Positions 8,078 through 15,624 of a stretch of DNA of 64,000 nucleotides are shown here, piece after piece. Below the pieces are notes generated by a model, which was given only the letters and a program-made list of their open reading frames with translations, made no database searches and was not told where the DNA came from. Each line of letters opens with the position of its first letter. Position 1 is the stretch's first letter. A program made the translations under genes and the position numbers. The DNA is from Curvibacter gracilis ATCC BAA-807 (GTDB lineage: Bacteria; Pseudomonadota; Gammaproteobacteria; Burkholderiales; Burkholderiaceae_C), in assembly GCF_000518645.1 (NCBI RefSeq), contig NZ_JADZ01000032.1, positions 1-64,000 of the forward strand. Direction: 5' to 3'.

Positions 8078-9370
8078 ATGAACCAGGCCTCTCCCAACCC
8101 GGGTCAGCCCTCGCCCATCGAGGCGATGGCCCGGCATGTCTGCACGCTGGCGGCCTTTTTGCTGCCGGCGCTGTCGCTGTGCCTGCCCAGCGGGTACTCG
8201 TGGGGGGCCGGCTTGCTGCTGTTGGCCGCCTTGGTCACCGCACCGCGCTGGTGGCGCCAGCCGCTGCAGTGGCCGCGCGCACGCTGGCTGGTGGGGGTGC
8301 TGCTGTTCGTGGGCATCGACTGGCTGATCGACGCCATCATCAGCCAGGGCAGCTGGCGGGGCCTGGACAAACCCCTCAAGTACTTCCTGGCCTTGCCCTG
8401 CCTGTTCTTTGCGCTGCGCTTTCCGCCGCGCCCGCGCGCCCTCTGGGCCGGGCTGGCCGTGGGGGCCTGCCTCAGCGGCGCGGTGGCGCTGTACCAATAC
8501 GGCGTGCTGGGCGAGTGGCGGGCCGAGGGCTTCACCAATGCCATCCAGTACGGCAACCTGAGCCTGCTCATGGCCATGATGTGCCTGGTGGGCGCGGTCA
8601 CCTGGCAGCCCGGCCCGCGGGCCGGGCTGTGGCGTGCCGGCCTGGGTCTGGGCGTGGCGCTGGGGCTGACGGCTTCGCTGCTGTCGCAGTCGCGGGGCGG
8701 CTGGCTGGCATTGGCTTTTGCTTTGCCGGCCCTGGTGTTGTTGTTGCGCCGCCGCGTGCCGGGCCGGCGCCTGCTCGGGGCGTTGGCTGCGCTGGCCGTG
8801 TGCCTGGGCGTGCTGGTGACGGCCATGGGCCCCACGCTCAAGCTGCGCCTGGAGCAGGCTGTCAGCGAGGCGCGTCAGTATGAGGAACTGGGCACCTCCG
8901 AGAACTCGGTGGGCCAGCGGCTGGCGCACTGGCGCCTGGCCTGGAACATGGGCCTGCAAAAGCCCTTGCTGGGCTGGACCCTGGCCGGTTATGTGGCAGA
9001 AAAAGAGCGCCTGGTCGCCGCCGGCCAGGCCCCGGCCGAGGTGCTGAAGTACGGCCACGCACACAACGAGTTCCTGGATGTGTTCGCCAAGCGTGGCCTG
9101 CTGGGCCTGTCATCGGTGCTGGCGCTGTACGGCGTGGTGCTGTGCCTGTTCTGGCCGCGTGCCGGCTGCCGCCTGCCACCCGAGCGTCATGCGCTGCAAC
9201 TGGCCGGCCTGATGCTGCCGCTGTGCTACCTGGGCTTTGGCCTGACGCAGGCCTTTCTGGGGCACAACAGCGGCACCATGTTCTACCTGTTCGTGACCCT
9301 GCTGCTGTACGCCGCGCTGCAGGCCCCCCCCGAAGAAGACGCCGCCGCTACGCCTGCGGCCCTGGCCTGA
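8078..9370 (+). CDS. O-antigen ligase family membrane protein
   Basis: 430 aa from the ATG at 8078 (a TTG at 8072 overlapping the upstream stop is possible). About ten to twelve hydrophobic segments are readable, with the large loop between later helices containing GQRLAHWRLAWNMGLQKPLLGWT and the conserved HAHNEFLD motif of Wzy_C/WaaL proteins (a catalytic-loop histidine). Members join O-antigen or single sugars to lipid A core, or polymerise repeats. With GT genes on both sides, a role in lipopolysaccharide assembly is likely; ligase and polymerase cannot be told apart by eye. Confidence 0.85.
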   Translation: MNQASPNPGQPSPIEAMARHVCTLAAFLLPALSLCLPSGYSWGAGLLLLAALVTAPRWWRQPLQWPRARWLVGVLLFVGIDWLIDAIISQGSWRGLDKPLKYFLALPCLFFALRFPPRPRALWAGLAVGACLSGAVALYQYGVLGEWRAEGFTNAIQYGNLSLLMAMMCLVGAVTWQPGPRAGLWRAGLGLGVALGLTASLLSQSRGGWLALAFALPALVLLLRRRVPGRRLLGALAALAVCLGVLVTAMGPTLKLRLEQAVSEARQYEELGTSENSVGQRLAHWRLAWNMGLQKPLLGWTLAGYVAEKERLVAAGQAPAEVLKYGHAHNEFLDVFAKRGLLGLSSVLALYGVVLCLFWPRAGCRLPPERHALQLAGLMLPLCYLGFGLTQAFLGHNSGTMFYLFVTLLLYAALQAPPEEDAAATPAALA

Positions 9371-9382
9371 GGAGGGCTCGCC

Positions 9383-10357
9383 ATGCATGTGCTGCTGGTC
9401 AACCACGCGCCCATCCCGGTGTTCGCCTACGGGGGCACCGAACGGGTGATCTGGGACCTGGGCCGCGCCCTGGTGCAGATGGGCCACCGCGTCAGCTACC
9501 TGGTGCCCGAGGGCTCGCACTGCGACTTTGCGCAGGTGCTGCCGATCCGCCCGGGCCTGAGCTGGGCCGAGCAGGTGCCGGCCGATGTGGACGTGGTGCA
9601 CTTCCAGTTCAACCCCAAGGAGGACATCGGGCGGCCTTTTCTGGTGACCGAGCATGGCAACGGGCGCGACCCGGATCCGCTGGCGCTCAACACGGTGTTT
9701 GTCTCGCGCAACCATGCCGAGCGCCATGGCAGCCAGCGCTTTGTGCACAACGGGCTGGACTGGCAGGCCTACGGCCCGGTCGATTTCGGGCGCGCGCGCG
9801 GGCACCACCACTTTCTGGGCAAGGCGGCCTGGCGGGTCAAGAACGTCAAGGGCGCGATCCGCGTGGCGGCGCTGGCCGGGGTGGAGTTGGATGTGCTGGG
9901 CGGCACGCGGCTCAACCTGCGACGCGGCTTTCGCTTCACCTGGTCGCCGCGCGTGCATTTCTTCGGCATGGTGGGCGGGCAGCAGAAGTTCGATTTGCTC
10001 AACGCCTCCAGTGGGTTGATTCTGCCGGTGCGCTGGCATGAGCCCTTTGGCCTGGCGGTGATCGAGAGCCTGTACTTCGGCTGCCCGGTGTTTGCCACCC
10101 CTTACGGGGCCCTGCCCGAGCTGGTGCCCGAGGGCTGTGGCACCCTCAGCAGCAGCGCCTCAGCCCTCGCCGAGGCCGTGCGCGGCTGGCAGGGCGATCG
10201 CCGCGCCTGTCACGCCCACGTGCTGGAGCGCTTCAGCGCCGGGGCCATGGCGCGTGGCTACCTGCAGTGTTATGAGCAGGTGCTGGCGGGTGAACCCTTG
10301 AACGCACAGCGCCCGCACATGGCGGGCTCGGCTTTCGATCAAGCTTGGAAAGAATAG
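9383..10357 (+). CDS. Glycosyltransferase family 4
   Basis: 324 aa GT-B enzyme. The N-terminal half opens with VLLVNHAPIPVFAYGGTERV, an acceptor-side glycine-rich loop, and the C-terminal half holds the donor site EPFGLAVIESLYFGCPV, the E-x7-E motif that binds the nucleotide sugar in GT4 enzymes. Only 12 nt separate it from the ligase gene, so it belongs to the same transcript. A likely role is adding a core or side-chain sugar to lipopolysaccharide. The basic, His-rich middle (GRARGHHHFLGKAAWRVKN) is typical of the linker. Confidence 0.85.
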   Translation: MHVLLVNHAPIPVFAYGGTERVIWDLGRALVQMGHRVSYLVPEGSHCDFAQVLPIRPGLSWAEQVPADVDVVHFQFNPKEDIGRPFLVTEHGNGRDPDPLALNTVFVSRNHAERHGSQRFVHNGLDWQAYGPVDFGRARGHHHFLGKAAWRVKNVKGAIRVAALAGVELDVLGGTRLNLRRGFRFTWSPRVHFFGMVGGQQKFDLLNASSGLILPVRWHEPFGLAVIESLYFGCPVFATPYGALPELVPEGCGTLSSSASALAEAVRGWQGDRRACHAHVLERFSAGAMARGYLQCYEQVLAGEPLNAQRPHMAGSAFDQAWKE

Positions 10358-10392
10358 GGCCCCCACGGTCGTGCACTTCGTGTCACTCCCTG

Positions 10393-10431
10393 CCCCCCAA
10401 GGGGGTCGCAGGCCGCCTTGGGGCGGCCCGG
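10393..10431. repeat. GC-rich inverted repeat (REP-like or terminator-like element)
   Basis: Two G/C blocks, CCCCAAGG at 10395-10402 and CCTTGGGG at 10417-10424, can pair as a hairpin, and the second is itself within a palindrome (CCGCC-TTGG-GGCGG). It lies between the GT4 gene and the convergent nitronate monooxygenase gene. I have the impression of having seen similar strings many times in Comamonadaceae intergenic regions, which suggests a dispersed repeat, but copy number cannot be checked here. Confidence 0.5.
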
Positions 10432-10539
10432 CGCCGACCTGATCTCTTCGTTGCAGACCCTGCTGGACCCAGTAAGGTGACCTGACGGTCACCACAGTCG
10501 CACTTTGCCTTGTCCGACCCTGCGCGGGTGGGGCCGTCC

Positions 10540-11595
10540 TCAGGCTTGGCGCAGCGTCTGCGCCTGTTCGGCCATGCGCTGCAGCAGTTCGGCGGCGGGT
10601 GGGCAGTCGTGGATCAGGCCCACGGCCTCGCCCACAGTGGCGTGGGCGGCGCTGAAATCGCCGGCGGCCACGCCCTGGTCGTAGGTGGCCCGGGCGGCTT
10701 CGGGGGCGGCGCGCAAGGCCTCGATGCGCGACTCCCACTGCCGGTGCAGGGGGTTGCGCAGGGCGCGAAAGTCATAGGGGGCGGGCCAGTTCTTGCGGCG
10801 CAGGATGTCAAACACCTCCGAGCGCGCCGTGCCGTCGCCCGTGCTGGCCTGGGCCTGGGCCTTGGCACCGGCCGGGGCCAGGCTTTCGGCGCTGGCCCAC
10901 AGGCGCGAACCCACCAGGGCGCCATCGGCGCCCAGTGCCAGGGCGGCGGCCAGGCCGCGCCCGTCCGCCACGCCGCCGGCGGCCAGCAGCAGGGTGCTGG
11001 GTGACTGGGCGGCCAGCCAGTCGGCCAGTTCGGGCACCAGGGTGAAGGTGGCGCGGCCGTTGAGCGAGTTCATGCCGTGGCCGCCGGCCTCGGCGCCCTG
11101 GGCCACGATGATTTCAGCCCCGGCCTCCAGCGCCTGGGGCACCTGCTCCAGCCGCTGCACCTGGCAGATCAGGGGGATGCGGCGGGCCTGCAGGCGTGCC
11201 GCATAGGGGCGCGGGTCGCCAAACGACAGCATCAGGGCGCGGGGCAGGGCCTCGTCGGCCTGGTCCAGCAGCCAGTCCAGGGCCGAGGCGTCTTCATCGA
11301 GCTTCCAGGTGATGAAGCCGCAGCCGATGCGGGCTTCTGCCTGTGCCGCGGCCCCCAGTTGCCGGGCCAGCGTGTATTCGCGCCGGGTCCAGCCCAGGTC
11401 GCCGTAGCCACCACCCACCAGGCCCAGGGCGCCGGCCTGGGCGCAGGCAGCGCTCAGGGCGCCGCCGGAGGCCAGGGCCATCGGGGCCAGGGCCACCGGC
11501 AGGCGCAGGCTGAAGCGTTGGCTGAAACGGGTGCTCAAAGCGCCATGCGAGCCGTTCGTGCCATTCGAAGAAGGGGTGGGGGCGGGTGTGTTCAT
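10540..11595 (-). CDS. Nitronate monooxygenase family flavoprotein
   Basis: 351 aa from the ATG at 11595; the frame also extends 12 residues upstream to 11631 but that part runs into the divergent promoter region. TIM-barrel FMN protein of the NMO/2-nitropropane dioxygenase family: LPVALAPMALASGGALSAA near the start, GCGFITWKL, the AQGAEAGGHGM loop that surrounds the flavin, and LLAAGGVADGRGLAAALALGADGALVGSRL for phosphate binding. These enzymes oxidise alkyl nitronates such as propionate-3-nitronate. It is divergent from a LysR regulator with inverted repeats in the gap, so it is probably that regulator's target. Confidence 0.87.
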   Translation of the reverse strand: MNTPAPTPSSNGTNGSHGALSTRFSQRFSLRLPVALAPMALASGGALSAACAQAGALGLVGGGYGDLGWTRREYTLARQLGAAAQAEARIGCGFITWKLDEDASALDWLLDQADEALPRALMLSFGDPRPYAARLQARRIPLICQVQRLEQVPQALEAGAEIIVAQGAEAGGHGMNSLNGRATFTLVPELADWLAAQSPSTLLLAAGGVADGRGLAAALALGADGALVGSRLWASAESLAPAGAKAQAQASTGDGTARSEVFDILRRKNWPAPYDFRALRNPLHRQWESRIEALRAAPEAARATYDQGVAAGDFSAAHATVGEAVGLIHDCPPAAELLQRMAEQAQTLRQA

Positions 11596-11617
11596 GGGGG
11601 CATTCTCGGTGGCGTGA

Positions 11618-11664
11618 CAAATCGAGTCCAACGAATAAAAATGATCGAAAGCATCGATTTGGAC
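11618..11664. promoter_or_regulatory. Inverted repeats in the NMO/LysR divergent promoter
   Basis: CAAATCGA (11618-11625) is mirrored by TCGATTTG (11654-11661), and GTCCAA (11626-11631) by TTGGAC (11659-11664). The pair spans the middle of the 74-nt gap between two divergent genes, the usual site for a LysR-type regulator to act on itself and its target. Confidence 0.5.
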
Positions 11665-11669
11665 GAACC

Positions 11670-12509
11670 ATGGACTTTGCCGATCTGCATACCTTCCGCG
11701 CCGTCGTGGAGCATGGCGGCGTGACCGCCGCCGCCAGCCGCCTGCACCGGGTGCAGTCCAGCATCTCGGCGCGGCTGGGCGCCTTGGAGCGCGACCTGGG
11801 TTGCGCCCTGTTCGAGCGCACGGGCCGGCGCCTGCAGCTCACGCCCGAGGGCCGGCACCTGTACGAGCGCAGCGCCGCCCTGGTGCGCGACATGAGTGCC
11901 TTGCGCCAGGAGCTGGCCGGCACCGGTCAGGGCGCGGTGCTGCGCATCGGCTCGATGGAGAGCACCGCGGCCGTGCGTCTCGCCCCCGTGCTGGCGCGCC
12001 TGCGTGCTCAGCAGCCCGGCATGCGCCTGGCGGTGCGCACGGGCACCACCGGCGCCATGCTGCAGGCGCTGGAGCAGCACGAGGTGGATGCCGCCCTGGT
12101 GGCCGGCCCGGCCGACCGGCCCGCCCTGCAGTGGCAGCCGGCCTACCGGGAGGAGTTGGTGCTGATTGCGCCCAGCGGGGGCGCTCTGGGCGAGCTCACC
12201 TCCCTGGTCACCTTCAGCACCGGCTGCGCCTACCGCGAGGTGGCCCTGGATTGGGCCCAGGCCCAGGGGCGGGCGGTGAGTGCGGGCATCGAGATCGGGT
12301 CGTACCACGCCCTGGTGGCCGCCGTGTCGGCCGGCATGGGGCTGGCCCTGGTGCCGGCGGCGGTGCTGCGCAGCCTGGACCCACGGGGCCTGCAGGTGCA
12401 GCCCCTGCCCGAGCCCTGGGCGCAGCAGACCACCTGGCTGGTGACACGGCGCGGCCACCCTTCTGCAGCCTTGCGGGCGCTGGCCGAAGCCCTGCCTGAG
12501 GGCGACTGA
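11670..12509 (+). CDS. LysR-family transcriptional regulator
   Basis: 279 aa. The N-terminal winged helix is complete (FRAVVEHGGVTAAASRLHRVQSSISARLGALERDLG) and is followed by the usual two-lobed substrate-binding domain (LRIGSMESTAAVRLAPVLARL). The ATG at 11670 is chosen because it places the first helix at the normal distance; the longer frame reads through the promoter. By position it most likely controls the divergent nitronate monooxygenase. The inducer is unknown. Confidence 0.88.
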   Translation: MDFADLHTFRAVVEHGGVTAAASRLHRVQSSISARLGALERDLGCALFERTGRRLQLTPEGRHLYERSAALVRDMSALRQELAGTGQGAVLRIGSMESTAAVRLAPVLARLRAQQPGMRLAVRTGTTGAMLQALEQHEVDAALVAGPADRPALQWQPAYREELVLIAPSGGALGELTSLVTFSTGCAYREVALDWAQAQGRAVSAGIEIGSYHALVAAVSAGMGLALVPAAVLRSLDPRGLQVQPLPEPWAQQTTWLVTRRGHPSAALRALAEALPEGD

Positions 12510-12519
12510 AAGCGGTGGA

Positions 12520-13398
12520 TCAGCGCTTCTGGCTGGCCTCGTACAGCGGCATCACCTTGGGCAGGTTGCGCTCGATGTCGGCGATGCGGGTCTTGCCCGA
12601 GGGGTGGGTGGAGAGGAACTGCGGCGGCGCTCCCTTGCTGGCGGCGCCCATCTTCTCCCACAGCGTGACGCCGGCGCGCGGGTCGAAGCCGGCGCGCGCG
12701 GCCAGTTCCATGCCCACCAGATCGGCCTCGGACTCGTCTTCGCGGCTGAACTCGAGGGTCAGCAACTGGGCACCGTACTGCGTCAGGGTCTGGCCCACCT
12801 GGCCAAAGCCCAGCACCTGGCTGAGCACGTTCACCCCGATGTTGGTGGCGGCCGATTTGCCCATGCGTTCGCGGGCATGCTCGCGCAAGGCGTGGGCGAT
12901 TTCATGGCCCATCACCATGGCCACTTCGTCGTCGCTCAGCTTGAGCTGATCCAGGATGCCGGTGTAGAAGGCGATCTTGCCGCCGGGCATGCAAAACGCA
13001 TTGATCTGCTTGGAGCCGATCAGATTCACCTCCCAGCGCCACTCACGCGCGCGGGGGTTCCAGGCGTAGCTGAAGGGGATGATGCGGCGCGCGATGTTGC
13101 GCAGGCGCAGCACCTGGGGGTGGTTGTCGCTGCCCAGTGCGTTCTTGGCCTGGGCCTCGCGCAGCATCTGGCCGTATTGCTGCACGGCGGCCTGTTCGAC
13201 CTGGCTGGCCGACACCAGGCCGGTGAAGGCCGAGTTCTTGCCCACGGTCTCGCTCACGCCCTGGGCCTGCGCGGGGGCGGCCACTCCCCAGGCCAGGGCC
13301 AGCGCCAATGACAAGGCGGGCCACAGGGCGGGCAGCAGGGCAGGGCGGTGCCGCCGGGCCGGGGAAGGGTTGAAGTGAGGCAGTGCGCGCTCAATCAT
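12520..13398 (-). CDS. M48-family metalloprotease
   Basis: 292 aa. A signal peptide ends near AQAQG (about residue 47), so the protease is exported. The catalytic zinc motif HEIAHALREH is present, with the third ligand in EDESEADLVGMELAARAG and the GSKQINAFCMPGGKIAFYTG strand before it. It resembles the periplasmic M48 proteins LoiP, YcaL and BepA, which degrade or assist misfolded outer-membrane proteins, but it lacks the TPR domain of BepA and has no lipobox. A TTG at 13404 would add two residues. It is convergent with the LysR gene and divergent from ampG. Confidence 0.9.
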   Translation of the reverse strand: MIERALPHFNPSPARRHRPALLPALWPALSLALALAWGVAAPAQAQGVSETVGKNSAFTGLVSASQVEQAAVQQYGQMLREAQAKNALGSDNHPQVLRLRNIARRIIPFSYAWNPRAREWRWEVNLIGSKQINAFCMPGGKIAFYTGILDQLKLSDDEVAMVMGHEIAHALREHARERMGKSAATNIGVNVLSQVLGFGQVGQTLTQYGAQLLTLEFSREDESEADLVGMELAARAGFDPRAGVTLWEKMGAASKGAPPQFLSTHPSGKTRIADIERNLPKVMPLYEASQKR

Positions 13399-13441
13399 GG
13401 GCAAGGAATGTGTGCAGTGGACCAGCGCTTATTATTCCCGC

Positions 13442-14800
13442 ATGAACCAAGCCAGCGCCAGCCCCGAGCCCCCCACCCGCAAGTCATGGCTGGAGACCCT
13501 GAAGGTCTACCTGGAGCCTGCCAGCCTGCGCATGCTGGCGCTGGGCTTCTCGGCTGGCCTGCCCCTGCTGCTGGTGCTGGGCACGCTGAGCTTTCGCCTG
13601 CGCGAGGCGGGGGTCGACCGCACCACCATCGGCTACCTGTCCTGGGTGGGCCTGGCCTATGCCTTCAAGTGGGCCTGGGCACCCCTGGTGGACCGCATGC
13701 CCTTGCCCGGCCTCACGCACTGGCTGGGCCGCAGGCGCAGCTGGCTGCTGCTGTCGCAGCTGGCCGTGATGGGCGGCCTGGCCGGCATGGCGTTGACCGA
13801 TCCGCAGCAGGACCTGCATGCCCTGGTGGTCTTTGCCCTGGTGGTGGCCTTCGGCTCGGCCACGCAGGACATCGCGCTGGACGCGTTTCGCATCGAATCG
13901 GCGCCCAGCAACGAGCAGGCGGTGCTGGCGGCCTCTTACCAGACGGGGTATCGGCTGGCCATGATCTGGGCCGGCGCCGGTGTGCTGTGGGTGGCGGCGC
14001 GGGCCGAAGCACCGGGCGCCGAGGCCTACCAGCACCTGGCCTGGCAGCGCGCCTACCTGGTGATGGCCGCCTCGATGGCGGTGGGACTGATCACCGTGCT
14101 GCTGTCGGCCGAGCCGGTGCGCGCGGCCCTGCCGCCGGCACGCAATGCCCTGGAATGGCTGCGCGGCGCGTTGGTCGACCCGTTTGCCGACTTTCTGCAC
14201 CGCTACCGCTGGCAGGCGGTGCTGATCCTGGGGCTGATTGCGATCTACCGCATCAGCGATGTGGTGATGGGCATCATGGCCAACCCGTTCTATGTGGACA
14301 TGGGCTTCACCAAGGACGAGGTGGCGGCCGTCACCAAGGTCTATGGGGTGGTGATGACCCTGGCCGGGGCCTTCATCGGGGGGGCGCTGTCGCTGCGTCT
14401 GGGCGTGATGCGGGTGTTGATGCTGGGGGCCGTGTTGAGTGCGGCCAGCAACCTGCTGTTCGCCTGGCTGGGCACGCGCGGGCATGATGTGACGGGCCTG
14501 GTCTTTGTGGTGTCGGCCGACAACCTGGCCGGCGGCATTGCCTCGGCCGCCTTCATCGCCTACCTGTCCTCGCTGACCAACATCAGTTACTCGGCCACCC
14601 AGTACGCGCTGTTCAGCTCCATCATGCTGCTGCTGCCCAAATGGCTGGCCGGTTTTTCAGGGCGCTATGTCGACAGCTTCGGCTATGGCTCGTTCTTCAC
14701 CAGCACCGCTTTGCTGGGGCTGCCCGTGCTGCTGTTGGTGGCGCTGGCTTCGCGCATCCCCGTCCAGGCTCCTCAGGCGCCGCAGGGCCCTCGGGGTTGA
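13442..14800 (+). CDS. ampG: AmpG-like muropeptide permease (MFS)
   Basis: 452 aa with twelve membrane segments. The order (YLEPASLRMLALGFSAGLPLLLV, LSWVGLAYAFKWAWAPLVDR, LGRRRSWLLLSQL, AFGSATQDIALDAFRIE) is the AmpG pattern; AmpG imports GlcNAc-anhydroMurNAc peptides for cell-wall recycling. It sits upstream of a two-component system but 111 nt away and separated from it by a CpxR-type box, so the two are probably regulated apart. The ATG at 13442 fits the family; the earlier frame start at 13397 is inside the divergent promoter. Confidence 0.88.
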   Translation: MNQASASPEPPTRKSWLETLKVYLEPASLRMLALGFSAGLPLLLVLGTLSFRLREAGVDRTTIGYLSWVGLAYAFKWAWAPLVDRMPLPGLTHWLGRRRSWLLLSQLAVMGGLAGMALTDPQQDLHALVVFALVVAFGSATQDIALDAFRIESAPSNEQAVLAASYQTGYRLAMIWAGAGVLWVAARAEAPGAEAYQHLAWQRAYLVMAASMAVGLITVLLSAEPVRAALPPARNALEWLRGALVDPFADFLHRYRWQAVLILGLIAIYRISDVVMGIMANPFYVDMGFTKDEVAAVTKVYGVVMTLAGAFIGGALSLRLGVMRVLMLGAVLSAASNLLFAWLGTRGHDVTGLVFVVSADNLAGGIASAAFIAYLSSLTNISYSATQYALFSSIMLLLPKWLAGFSGRYVDSFGYGSFFTSTALLGLPVLLLVALASRIPVQAPQAPQGPRG

Positions 14801-14828
14801 GTCCGTGTCAGCGGGCTGAGATGTTCTG

Positions 14829-14843
14829 TTTACTTTTCTTTAC
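14829..14843 (-). promoter_or_regulatory. CpxR-type binding box
   Basis: TTTAC-TTTTC-TTTAC, that is GTAAA-N5-GTAAA on the minus strand, an exact match to the E. coli CpxR consensus. It is 68 nt upstream of the ATG of an OmpR-class regulator, in an AT-rich gap. Autoregulation of the following two-component system is the simplest reading. Confidence 0.6.
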
Positions 14844-14911
14844 GGTCACTTCAATCGCCACGTACAAGAAAAATTGATGATCTGTCAAGAAACTTTACAC
14901 CGAAGCCTTGC

Positions 14912-15622
14912 ATGAACACCCAGCTCCTGATGATTGAAGACGACGCCCGCCTGGCCCAGATGGTCGGCGAATACCTGGGCCAGTCCGGCTTTGCGGTCAG
15001 CCACGCCGCCACCGGCCATGCCGGCCTGGAGCGGCTGCAAAGCCAGGGCAACAACCCCGATCTGGTGGTGCTGGACCTGATGCTGCCCGATCTGGACGGC
15101 CTGGAGATCTGCCGCCGCATCCGCTCGCTGCAGGGGCCGCAGGCCCAGACCCCGATCCTGATGCTGACCGCCAAGGGCGACCCCATGGACCGCATCATCG
15201 GGCTGGAGCTGGGCGCCGACGACTACCTGCCCAAGCCCTTCGAGCCGCGCGAGCTGTTGGCGCGCATCCGTGCCATCCTGCGCCGCAAGGGCGACCAGCC
15301 CGGCGCCCCCTCGCAGGTGATGCGCTTCGGCTCGCTGGAGATCGACCGCGACGCGCGCAGCGTCACCGTGGCGGGCCAGCCCTGCGAGCTGACCTCTTAC
15401 CAGTTCGACCTGCTGATCACCCTGGCCGAGCGCGCCGGCCGCGTGCTGACCCGCGACCAGATCATGGAAGCCGTGCGCGGCCGTGAGCTGGAAGCCTTTG
15501 ACCGCTCCATCGACGTGCACATGGGGCGCATCCGACTGGCCATCGAGGCCGATCCCAAGTCGCCCAAGCGCATCCTCACCGTGCGTGGCGTCGGCTACGT
15601 GTTTGCCAAGCAACAGGACTGA
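14912..15622 (+). CDS. OmpR-family response regulator (CpxR/RstA-like)
   Basis: 236 aa. Receiver domain with the acidic pocket at Glu9-Asp10-Asp11, phosphoacceptor Asp55 in VVLDLMLPD and the switch lysine in PKPF, then a winged-helix DNA-binding domain (ELTSYQFDLLITLAERAGRVLTRDQIM, RSIDVHMGRIR, VRGVGYVF). It belongs to the OmpR class; closest in feel are CpxR and RstA. A CpxR box lies just upstream. The histidine kinase gene begins 2 nt after its stop codon, so the two form one transcript and a cognate pair. Confidence 0.93.
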   Translation: MNTQLLMIEDDARLAQMVGEYLGQSGFAVSHAATGHAGLERLQSQGNNPDLVVLDLMLPDLDGLEICRRIRSLQGPQAQTPILMLTAKGDPMDRIIGLELGADDYLPKPFEPRELLARIRAILRRKGDQPGAPSQVMRFGSLEIDRDARSVTVAGQPCELTSYQFDLLITLAERAGRVLTRDQIMEAVRGRELEAFDRSIDVHMGRIRLAIEADPKSPKRILTVRGVGYVFAKQQD

Positions 15623-15624
15623 TC

